This document shows, one piece after another, positions 57,189 through 64,000 of a stretch of DNA of 64,000 nt. Positions within the stretch are counted from its first letter, which is position 1, and the number at the start of each line of letters is the position of its first letter. The position numbers and the translations under genes were made by a program. The DNA is from Vreelandella andesensis (GTDB lineage: Bacteria; Pseudomonadota; Gammaproteobacteria; Pseudomonadales; Halomonadaceae), in the NCBI RefSeq assembly GCF_003989795.1, contig NZ_RZHG01000028.1, positions 165,460 to 229,459 of the forward strand, in the 5' to 3' direction. The notes beneath the pieces are model-generated. The model saw only the letters and a list, made by a program, of their open reading frames with translations. It was not told the DNA's origin and made no database searches.

Positions 57189-58003
57189 TGAACTTAATCA
57201 CTACGTTTTGGGACACACTGAGAGACATCTTTCCCATTGCAACTATCATTTTCAGTTTCCAATACCTCGTGATTCGCAAGCCGATTAAGCGCTTATCTCA
57301 GGTGCTGGTTGGTTTTTTCATGGTGTGGGTTGGGCTATCGCTGTTTCTCGTTGGTCTAGAACAAGCGCTTTTCCCTATGGGCGAGTTAATGGCCTCTCAG
57401 TTAACTAATGCCGATTTTTTACCCGCTGTTGCAGAGGGCGCCCAACGACATTGGAGTGATTATTACTGGGTATATATATTTGCTTTTGCAATTGGTGCGA
57501 GCACGACCATTGCTGAACCATCGCTTATCGCCGTGTCCATCAAGGCTGGCGAAATTTCAGGTGGAACCATAAACCCTTTTATGTTGCGCCTTGCTGTGGC
57601 GTTAGGCATGGCATTTGGTATCACTCTTGGCGTATGGCGTATTGTGATGGGTTGGCCACTTCAGTGGTTTGTTTTTGCCGCTTATTGCTTGGTAATACTG
57701 CAAACCCTGCGCTCACCGAAATCAATTATTCCTCTTGCTTTTGATTCAGGCGGCGTTACCACCTCGACCATTACGGTGCCTATTATTGCAGCGCTGGGAC
57801 TGGGGCTAGCGTCATCGATACCTGGCCGAAGCGCTCTGATGGATGGTTTTGGTATGATTGCTCTCGCCTGCTTGTTTCCTATTATCACTGTGATGGGATA
57901 CGCGCAAATTGCTCAGTGGAAAGATAGACGCAAGCAAACCTCCGACACCCCCCCTTACAGCAAAGCTCCGTCGTCTATTAAAGGAGATGAAAATGCGCTT
58001 TAA
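57188..58003 (+). CDS. umpB: DUF1538 membrane protein, UmpB-like
   Basis: A 271-aa membrane protein paralogous to umpA, with IGASTTIAEPSLIAVSIKAGEI and [20 protein letters not shown] in matching places. The ATG at 57188 shares a base with the umpA stop (TGATG); an in-frame GTG 3 bases earlier is possible. The C-terminus is a cytoplasmic basic tail (KDRRKQTSDTPP). Its last 11 bases overlap the PII-like gene, so antiporter and regulator are made together. Confidence 0.8.
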   Translation: MNLITTFWDTLRDIFPIATIIFSFQYLVIRKPIKRLSQVLVGFFMVWVGLSLFLVGLEQALFPMGELMASQLTNADFLPAVAEGAQRHWSDYYWVYIFAFAIGASTTIAEPSLIAVSIKAGEISGGTINPFMLRLAVALGMAFGITLGVWRIVMGWPLQWFVFAAYCLVILQTLRSPKSIIPLAFDSGGVTTSTITVPIIAALGLGLASSIPGRSALMDGFGMIALACLFPIITVMGYAQIAQWKDRRKQTSDTPPYSKAPSSIKGDENAL

Positions 58004-58346
58004 ACTGATTGTAGCGTTAGTTGAGGATAAGCTAAGCGATGATATTCTTCAGGCCGCTCGTGGTGCTGGTGCTACCGGTGCAACGGTGATTAACAACGCT
58101 CGTGGAGAAGGTCTCAAAAAGGCAAGAGGCATTTTCGGCATGGAAATTACCGCTCAACGCGATGTTTTGCTTTTTTTAGCGGAAGAACATATCAGCCGAC
58201 ATATTCTCCAAGCCATCGCGGACGTTGGCGAGTTCGACGAAACGCCCGGTACAGGGATTGCCTTTCAGATTGATGTTGAAGATGCGCTAGGGGTAACGCA
58301 TCAAATAAAATCTCTTTCAGAAACGCTAAATCAGCCTTTAGGCTAA
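57993..58346 (+). CDS. PII-family (GlnB-like) protein associated with DUF1538
   Basis: A 117-aa protein with the ferredoxin-like order of PII proteins: FKLIVALVEDKLSDDILQAARGAGATGATV, then RGEGLKKARGIFGMEITAQRDVLLFL (a short T-loop) and a B-loop-like DETPGTGIAF. The T-loop lacks the usual uridylylated Tyr. It overlaps umpB by 11 bases. AAGGAG lies 6 bases before the ATG at 57993 (an ATG 6 bases earlier would abut the ribosome site). Likely a nucleotide sensor that contacts UmpAB. Confidence 0.78.
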   Translation: MRFKLIVALVEDKLSDDILQAARGAGATGATVINNARGEGLKKARGIFGMEITAQRDVLLFLAEEHISRHILQAIADVGEFDETPGTGIAFQIDVEDALGVTHQIKSLSETLNQPLG

Positions 58347-58356
58347 GGAGCTTAAT

Positions 58357-58773
58357 ATGTCGACCGCCAAGCCCAATACTACTGAGCGCACAGTGATGGA
58401 TGCTATGCATTCTAACTATGTGATGGCAGATGGATTTCTAACGGTAGCGGATGGAATTACCTTAATGCGTCTGCACAAGGCCAGCGTTATCATTATCGAT
58501 AGACGTAGTGAGCACGACGAATTAGGCATTGTTTTGCCCTCTGATATCGCAAAAAAAGTACTCGCGTCTAATCGCCCTGCCGAACGCATCAATCTCTACG
58601 AAATTATGAGTAAACCTGTGCTTAGCATTCGTCCTGAGATGAACATTCGTTACTGCGCTCGGCTTTTTGATCAATTCGGACTATCACTCGCCCCCATCGT
58701 CGATTCGAACCAACAAGTATTAGGTATCGTTGATTATCATCAAATGGTGTTGGAATGGTTAGCTAGCAAATGA
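58357..58773 (+). CDS. CBS-domain protein (two CBS motifs)
   Basis: A 138-aa soluble protein made of a Bateman pair: CBS1 about 8-72 (VMDAMHSNYVMADGFLTVADG...ASVIIID...LGIVLPSDI) and CBS2 about 78-137 (IMSKPVLSIRPEMN...LAPIVDSNQQVLGIVDYHQM). Such pairs bind adenine nucleotides. AAGGAGCTTAAT precedes the ATG, 10 bases after the PII-like stop. With the PII-like protein it gives the antiporter genes two nucleotide-sensing partners. Confidence 0.85.
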   Translation: MSTAKPNTTERTVMDAMHSNYVMADGFLTVADGITLMRLHKASVIIIDRRSEHDELGIVLPSDIAKKVLASNRPAERINLYEIMSKPVLSIRPEMNIRYCARLFDQFGLSLAPIVDSNQQVLGIVDYHQMVLEWLASK

Positions 58774-59190
58774 AATTGTCAATTTTATGATGATGCTATA
58801 GTTGCGTTAACACACCATGCTTAGGCGAGAACAACAACGCCACTACCCAAATATTCCCAATCGTTCCCAGGCTAGCAACAATGGTGCTTTCCAAAAGAAG
58901 AGTTGCTACTTTTTTGACCAAATCACCCAAGGCAGAAAACGTGACTGACACGTTCAGTTCTTCCAACTGCACAGAGAACATAAAGCCCGAAAGGCCCACC
59001 GCAGCGCTTACCATAAACTAGCCATACTGCTTGAACACGACTTCTCTCTCCGTGCTAGGATCCCAAGAAGTACAACTAGGGCTCAATATAAAAGCGACGT
59101 GCAAACAATTTAGCCTTGGCTAACAATCTTCTAAAAAAATGAGCTACCATCACTAATTAACATTTTCACCAACTTTGATAAATTTTGCCA
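58774..59190. other. Intergenic region before mntR
   Basis: AT-rich at its right end. It contains one doubtful open frame on the minus strand (58796-59014). No clear terminator, repeat or metal-box was seen; mntR starts at 59191 without a strong ribosome site. Confidence 0.6.
58796..59014 (-). other. Doubtful open frame or gene remnant (72 aa)
   Basis: The frame would encode a partly hydrophobic peptide (TLLLESTIVASLGTIGNIWVVALLF). A stop codon lies two codons before the ATG, there is no ribosome site, and no family is recognised. It could be a decayed membrane protein gene. Confidence 0.25.
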
Positions 59191-59673
59191 ATGAGCGACT
59201 ACCCACAGCAACACTCTGAGCCTGCTACTGCATATCACAAAAGTGGCGATGCGCTGCCCCCCGTGGAACAGCATGCACAACAGTATGAGACCGTGCGCAA
59301 TGCTCATGAAACAGAGCTGATCGAAGATTATGTCGAGTTAATCGGTGACTTATTACGCCATCGTGGCGAAGCGCGCGCTGCAGATATCGCTAATCGAATG
59401 GCCGTTAGCCAAGCGACTGTCTCTAAAATGATTCGCCGCTTGAATGAGCTAGGTCTAGTAACAAGCAAGCCCTATCGCTCGCTCTTCTTGACTGAAGAAG
59501 GGCAAAAAATGGCTGAAATTTCACGCACACGCCACAATGTCGTGCTGCATTTTTTGCGTGCCTTGGGGGTCGATGACAGCACAGCCCGTATTGATGCTGA
59601 AGGCATGGAGCATCATGTCAGCGACAAAACACTTGCAATCATGCAACGCTTCACCGAGCAACATCAATCATAA
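59191..59673 (+). CDS. mntR: Manganese-responsive regulator MntR
   Basis: DtxR-family repressor. The 160-aa protein has the N-terminal extension of the E. coli type, a winged helix with IANRMAVSQATVSKMIRRLNELG, and the metal-binding/dimer half with HETELIEDYVELI and DAEGMEHHVS, matching E. coli MntR (155 aa). The ATG at 59191 is used; an in-frame TTG lies 6 bases earlier. Manganese transporter genes (mntH or similar) are not in this window. Confidence 0.93.
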   Translation: MSDYPQQHSEPATAYHKSGDALPPVEQHAQQYETVRNAHETELIEDYVELIGDLLRHRGEARAADIANRMAVSQATVSKMIRRLNELGLVTSKPYRSLFLTEEGQKMAEISRTRHNVVLHFLRALGVDDSTARIDAEGMEHHVSDKTLAIMQRFTEQHQS

Positions 59674-59790
59674 TCAACCTAATTCACTTGCTTAATAACG
59701 CTGAAAGGCGTTTCACCTGGGCTATTTGCCCGTTCCCAATCATTTCGATATGAGTGGTCTGGATAATATCCTTGACGTACTGAGACGTCA

Positions 59791-60555
59791 TCAGCCTTTA
59801 TTCCCCATTACTTTCGCTGGCATACCAAGGCGTCCTACTCCAGGCAGCTTTATAGCAGGACGTATAAAATCGATACCTGCACTCAGCCCTAGCACGTTAA
59901 TTTCTAGCCCCTCTTCCAGCGCAATCATGATACCTGCAACGCCACCGAGGGAAAGTTGATAGCCAGAACCACTGGGCGCGGTGGTGGCTACACCATTAAA
60001 CAAATAATCTTTACCAACCGCAGTTGTCGGCAAAGCAACGTCTAAGCCTTCAACTTCCCTGATGACCCATGCGATAAAACTATTGCTGTTAGGGCCAGGC
60101 CAGACGCGATACAAATCTGCCTGTGGGTAGCGCGCAACGGCGTCAACAATATTGGGAATTAAACGTGCAGCTTCCGCGCCGCGGTAATCTGCTAATAGTT
60201 CGGGCGGATGCCCAAACCACGCTCTATCAGGCGTATCTATGGACGAAACAACCGTTGGTCGACGCCAACTCAATACCTGGTGAAGTCGGTAATCAGCAGC
60301 TCCCTCTGCTTTCGTTGCAATCCATACGTGGACACCAAACGCTCCTCGCCAGTTATAAGCACGGGCGGCATACACTTGAACAACCGCTTCTTGCACCTGG
60401 GCAGGGTCGGGCGCCAAGCCTGCCGAAGAGCGGTCAAGACTTGACCAGTGCCCGTCGGTAATCACTTGGTTACTCGCTAATATCCAAGCAGGTCCTGAAA
60501 GTAGCAGGCCCAGTAACGTGGCTATACCCAGCAGCCAGCGCAATATGGTTTTCAT
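59791..60555 (-). CDS. DUF3750 family protein
   Basis: A 254-aa protein with one N-terminal membrane helix (about 4-26, TILRWLLGIATLLGLLLSGPAWIL) and an exported domain carrying the DUF3750 motifs AARAYNWRGAFGVHVWIATK, YRVWPGPNSNSFIAW and GISAGID-like segments near the end. Function unknown in the family; the NSNSF stretch is a candidate active region. The second in-frame ATG (60555) is chosen because GGATGAT lies just upstream; the first ATG is 12 bases earlier. Confidence 0.8.
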   Translation of the reverse strand: MKTILRWLLGIATLLGLLLSGPAWILASNQVITDGHWSSLDRSSAGLAPDPAQVQEAVVQVYAARAYNWRGAFGVHVWIATKAEGAADYRLHQVLSWRRPTVVSSIDTPDRAWFGHPPELLADYRGAEAARLIPNIVDAVARYPQADLYRVWPGPNSNSFIAWVIREVEGLDVALPTTAVGKDYLFNGVATTAPSGSGYQLSLGGVAGIMIALEEGLEINVLGLSAGIDFIRPAIKLPGVGRLGMPAKVMGNKG

Positions 60556-60567
60556 ATGATCATCCAT

Positions 60568-60916
60568 AAAATATTAAACCTTGTTAATACCGCGACTAAC
60601 CACACAACGCAAGGCGTAATATCAACGATATTCGATCCCAAAAAATTAATTTAAATTTTTCATATGCTCAATTATAACTACGTTTAATATGCGCTTTAGC
60701 GTTTATTGTTTTAATAAACAATCATTAAATAGACTAAAGCTTACTATTAATAGATATTCGATATGAACGTTGTAGCGCTGAGAAGGTAGATATCCCCCCT
60801 CATTACCAGAGTGTCTTCATTTCCAAACCACCGTTGGTTTAGAACGTTGGATGAGGCAAAACGCCAACTAATTTATCTACCTAAACAAACAACGGGTTGG
60901 ATAAAACAGTCTGTTA
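60568..60916. other. AT-rich intergenic region
   Basis: No gene seen. It holds a perfect inverted repeat GTTTATT (60701-60707) / AATAAAC (60713-60719), and a 10-bp direct repeat GATATTCGAT at 60627-60636 and 60753-60762. These may mark regulation of the DUF3750 gene. Confidence 0.6.
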
Positions 60917-60946
60917 TAAAAAAAGCGGAGCGCTTTTGCGCTCCGC
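60917..60946 (-). terminator. Rho-independent terminator of pntAB
   Basis: GCGGAGCGC (60925-60933) and GCGCTCCGC (60938-60946) form a perfect 9-bp stem with a 4-base loop. On the minus strand it is followed by a run of T (the A-run at 60918-60924), 33 bases past the pntB stop. Confidence 0.85.
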
Positions 60947-60978
60947 CCCTTTTACGTCAAGACCTTCGTGGTTAAACG

Positions 60979-62421
60979 TTAATCTATTAACGGCAGCAGT
61001 GCGTTAAGGCTATCGCGTGCATCGCCGTAGAACATCCGTGTGTTCTCTTTGAAGAACAGCGGGTTCTCAATGCCGGAGTAGCCGGTGCCCTGGCCGCGTT
61101 TGCTGACAAACACCTGCTTAGCTTCCCAAACCTTTAATACCGGCATACCGGCGATAGGGCTATTGGGGTCTTCCTCGGCAGAAGGGTTCACAATGTCGTT
61201 GGAACCAATCACGATCACCACGTCAGTCTTGGGGAAATCGTCATTGATCTCGTCCATTTCCAGTACGATATCGTAGGGGACTTTCGCTTCCGCCAGCAGC
61301 ACGTTCATGTGCCCGGGCAGACGCCCCGCCACTGGGTGAATACCAAAGCGAACATTTTTACCGGAGGCTCGCAGTTTGCGCACCAGATCACTTACTGCAC
61401 TTTGCGCTTGCGCCACCGCCATGCCGTAACCCGGCACAATAATCACGCTATCCGCATCGTTTAAGGCACTGGCCACACCGCCGGCATCGATTGCGATTTG
61501 CTCGCCTTCAATCTCAGCCGCCGGCCCTTGGGTGCCGCCGAAGCCACCCAAAATCACGTTGATAAAGTTGCGGTTCATTGCCTTACACATAATGTAAGAA
61601 AGGATGGCCCCTGAAGAACCCACCAGCGCGCCGGTCACAATCAACAGGTCGTTGGAAAGCGTGAAGCCAATCGCCGCGGCGGCCCAGCCGGAGTAGCTAT
61701 TGAGCATCGATACCACGACCGGCATATCCGCACCGCCGATGCCCATAATCAGGTGATAGCCGATAAATAACGACAGTGCCGCTAGCACGATCAATGTCCA
61801 GAAGCCTGCGCCATTGAGGTACATAATCGCGAGCAGCAGCGAAAGCACCGCCGCACCGGCGTTGAGCATATGCCCACCCGGCAGCTGGCGAGGTTTGCCA
61901 TCCACTTTGCCTGCCAGCTTACCGAATGCTACCACCGAGCCGGTAAAGGTCACCGCACCAATGAAAATGGCGAACACGACTTCTATTTGTAAAAAAGTCA
62001 GCTCATCTGGGGCTTTTGTAGCGACCAACGCGGCAAACGCTGAAAACTCTTGCATCGCGCCGTCGGCGGCTTGTGCTGCCAGTACCCGGCGGCGCTCTAA
62101 ATCGGCGCTCCAGGCAACCAATACCGCTGCTAAGCCCACAAAACTATGAAGCGCCGCTACCAACTGAGGCATTTCGGTCATTTCGACCTTGCCGGCGACA
62201 TAGACGCCAATCCCAGCACCGATCAGCATCGCTGGAATCAGCCACCAGTAGCCACCGATACCAGGCCCGAGGGAGGTAAAGAACACCGCCACGGCCATAC
62301 CGATAATGCCGTACCACACGGCTCGTTTGGCTTTTTCCTGATTACTCAGCCCGCCTAGCGATAAAATAAATAACACACTTGCCGCAATTGCCGCGGCAGA
62401 TACGAATCCTTGTCCTAACAT
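60979..62421 (-). CDS. pntB: NAD(P) transhydrogenase subunit beta
   Basis: Membrane subunit of the proton-translocating transhydrogenase that makes NADPH from NADH. The 480-aa protein has nine hydrophobic segments followed by the NADP-binding domain with [12 protein letters not shown] (the Rossmann loop) and [18 protein letters not shown]. The length and order match E. coli PntB (462 aa). It starts 16 bases after the pntA stop, and a terminator follows, so pntA-pntB form one operon. Confidence 0.96.
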   Translation of the reverse strand: MLGQGFVSAAAIAASVLFILSLGGLSNQEKAKRAVWYGIIGMAVAVFFTSLGPGIGGYWWLIPAMLIGAGIGVYVAGKVEMTEMPQLVAALHSFVGLAAVLVAWSADLERRRVLAAQAADGAMQEFSAFAALVATKAPDELTFLQIEVVFAIFIGAVTFTGSVVAFGKLAGKVDGKPRQLPGGHMLNAGAAVLSLLLAIMYLNGAGFWTLIVLAALSLFIGYHLIMGIGGADMPVVVSMLNSYSGWAAAAIGFTLSNDLLIVTGALVGSSGAILSYIMCKAMNRNFINVILGGFGGTQGPAAEIEGEQIAIDAGGVASALNDADSVIIVPGYGMAVAQAQSAVSDLVRKLRASGKNVRFGIHPVAGRLPGHMNVLLAEAKVPYDIVLEMDEINDDFPKTDVVIVIGSNDIVNPSAEEDPNSPIAGMPVLKVWEAKQVFVSKRGQGTGYSGIENPLFFKENTRMFYGDARDSLNALLPLID

Positions 62422-62437
62422 ATCGTTTCTCCGCCGC

Positions 62438-64000
62438 TTAGGATTTTTGGAACATGGCGAGCATCCGGCGTGTCACCAGGAAGCCACCCACGATGTTAAT
62501 CGACGCAATCAGTACCGAAATAGCAGCCAGCACGATAACGACGCTACTGCCTGAGCCGATTTGCAAAATGGCGCCTAAGATAATGATGCCCGAAATGGCA
62601 TTGGTAACCGCCATTAGGGGCGTATGCAGCGAATGACTCACCTTCCAAATTACCTGGAAGCCAATGAAGCACGCCAACACAAATACGATGAAGTGCTGCA
62701 TAAATGAGGCGGGCGCTATTTGGCCTAACAGCAGCATTAGCACGCCACCCACCGCGAGCAAGCCAGCTTGCCGTTTGGTTTGAGCTTTAAACGTGGCCAG
62801 TTCAGCGGCTTTTTTCTCTTCAGGCGTTGGTGCTTTCTCTTTTTTCTTCGGCTTCGCCGCGGCGATCGCTTTCACTTTCGGGGGCGGCGGTGGGAAGGTA
62901 ATTTCGCCCTGGTGCGTGACCGTGGCACCGCGAATCACGTCGTCTTCCATATTGTGATGGATGACACCGTCTTTCTCTGGGGTGAGATCGGTCAGCATGT
63001 GGCGGATGTTGGTGGCGTACAGCAGCGACGCTTGGGTAGCCATGCGTGAGGGGAAGTCGGTGTAGCCAACCACCACCACGCCGTTATCACTGACAACACG
63101 TTCATCAGGCTTGGTTAAATCGCAGTTACCGCCTTTTTCAGCGGCTAAGTCGATAATCACTGAGCCCGGCTTCATGGCCGCGACCATATCTTCTAGCCAC
63201 AGCTTCGGCGCGGGCCTGCCTGGAATGAGTGCCGTGGTGATGACGATGTCGACATCCGGCGCTTGTTCGCGGAAACATGCTAGCTGCTTCTCGCGAAACT
63301 CTGGGCTGGAAGGTGACGCATAGCCACCGCTTTCCGAACCGTCCTGACTGTCTTCAAAATCGAGGAACAGGAATTCAGCGCCCATGGATTCAATCTGCTC
63401 GGACACTTCGGGGCGCACATCAAACGCACGTACCACAGCGCCCAGGCTCGTCGCGGTACCAATCGCCGCCAAGCCCGCTACACCTGCGCCAATCACCAGC
63501 ACCTTGGCTGGGGGGACTTTACCCGCGGCCGTGACCTGACCAGTAAAGAAGCGGCCAAAGTTATTGCCAGCCTCAATCACCGCACGGTAGCCCGCAATGT
63601 TAGCCATTGAGGAGAGCGCGTCCATTTTTTGCGCTCTGGAAATACGCGGCACCATGTCCATCGCAATAACCGACGCGCCCTGCGCTTTACAGGTTTCCAA
63701 CAGCGCGTCGTTTTGTGCCGGCCAGAAGAATGCAATCAGCGTCTGGCCTTCCCGCAGGTAGTGAGCCTCTTTTTCCGAAGGTTCACGGACTTTAATCACC
63801 ACGTCCGCATCACGCCACAACGCTTCCGCGCTTTCCACAACGCTGACACCCGCGTCGCGATACGTGTCGTCATTAAAGCCCGCGGCAACCCCCGCGCCGG
63901 CTTCCACCAGGCATTCATGGCCCAGCTTTTGGAGCTGTGTTGCGCTCTCAGGTGTCAGCGCTACACGCGCTTCTCCTTGAGCTGTCTCTTTCGGTGCGCC
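62438..64000 (-). CDS. pntA: NAD(P) transhydrogenase subunit alpha, 5' end cut by the window
   Basis: The N-terminal NAD-binding domain and membrane part of the transhydrogenase. Reading starts at the right edge with [17 protein letters not shown], so about three residues including the start are missing. It carries [23 protein letters not shown], the NAD loop [11 protein letters not shown] and [11 protein letters not shown], then a linker rich in K, P and E (about 120 residues from the C-terminus) and four hydrophobic segments at the end (fused PntAa-PntAb, as in E. coli). Confidence 0.96.
   Translation of the reverse strand, partial: GAPKETAQGEARVALTPESATQLQKLGHECLVEAGAGVAAGFNDDTYRDAGVSVVESAEALWRDADVVIKVREPSEKEAHYLREGQTLIAFFWPAQNDALLETCKAQGASVIAMDMVPRISRAQKMDALSSMANIAGYRAVIEAGNNFGRFFTGQVTAAGKVPPAKVLVIGAGVAGLAAIGTATSLGAVVRAFDVRPEVSEQIESMGAEFLFLDFEDSQDGSESGGYASPSSPEFREKQLACFREQAPDVDIVITTALIPGRPAPKLWLEDMVAAMKPGSVIIDLAAEKGGNCDLTKPDERVVSDNGVVVVGYTDFPSRMATQASLLYATNIRHMLTDLTPEKDGVIHHNMEDDVIRGATVTHQGEITFPPPPPKVKAIAAAKPKKKEKAPTPEEKKAAELATFKAQTKRQAGLLAVGGVLMLLLGQIAPASFMQHFIVFVLACFIGFQVIWKVSHSLHTPLMAVTNAISGIIILGAILQIGSGSSVVIVLAAISVLIASINIVGGFLVTRRMLAMFQKS

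Noticed and set aside
59697..59712. Short stem after mntR (AACGC/GCGTT)
   Set aside because: Only five pairs and no T-run.

Overview
The window looks like the chromosome of a halophilic gammaproteobacterium of the Halomonadaceae (Halomonas/Vreelandella type). This is inferred from gene content and order and from moderate GC; no marker gene was compared. Clues are the pheA-serC-gyrA block, a metG-rsxABCDGE-nth operon, PPi-dependent phosphofructokinase, a pair of DUF1538 antiporter-like proteins and pntAB. Almost all of it is ordinary core chromosome. I see no insertion sequence, prophage, CRISPR array or rRNA, and only one tRNA gene (tRNA-Leu, anticodon UAG, 43435-43519).

Layout. 1-4493, minus strand: pheA (partial), serC, gyrA and a FadM-like thioesterase. 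4650-7341: rdgC, a PlsC-like acyltransferase, a block of 15-bp tandem repeats and a small conserved-looking protein. 7443-15529: metG, the Rnf/Rsx electron-transport operon and nth. 15609-23366: a DUF3524 glycosyltransferase similar to the tRNA-queuosine mannosyltransferase, then a signalling operon (receiver-only response regulator; membrane protein joining a PAS and decayed kinase core to a DEDDh exonuclease; 67-aa membrane protein; symporter-histidine kinase of the CrbS type) facing a DUF294 nucleotidyltransferase. 23402-29946: hlyU-like, argG, rnt, PPi-dependent pfp, a PP2C/kinase protein with key catalytic residues replaced, and ppa. 30165-38269: dsbD, accBC, prmA, dusB-fis, purH. 38534-45600: gabD, folE, two uncharacterised exported proteins, srkA, comF, tRNA-Leu and an SDR. 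45815-49414: fxsA, groESL with a sigma-32 promoter and a structured leader, trmJ. 49525-54522, minus strand: a Na+/H+ antiporter-family protein, then a fabI-like / MaoC-Pta / ackA operon. 54963-58773: an MFS transporter with a 43-aa membrane peptide, then umpA-umpB (DUF1538) with a PII-like protein and a CBS protein. 59191-64000: mntR, a DUF3750 protein and pntBA.

How genes work together. Rnf, PntAB, the NhaC-type protein and UmpAB all couple redox or ion gradients across the membrane, as expected of a salt-adapted cell. Pfp and Ppa both consume PPi and sit 2 kb apart, separated by the degenerate kinase/phosphatase. AccBC, FabI-like, Pta and AckA handle acetyl-CoA, and the CrbS-like kinase belongs to a class known to control acetate use. 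TrmJ, DusB, the DUF3524 enzyme, MetG and tRNA-Leu all concern tRNA.

The best candidates for undescribed biology are: the umpAB-PII-CBS cassette, which looks like an ion antiporter under nucleotide-sensing control; the exonuclease fused to a decayed sensor kinase inside a symporter-kinase operon; and the doubly degenerate PP2C/kinase protein between the two PPi enzymes. Smaller signals include several short-period tandem repeats directly downstream of genes, an 18-bp palindrome upstream of the fabI-pta-ackA operon and three hairpins in the groES leader.
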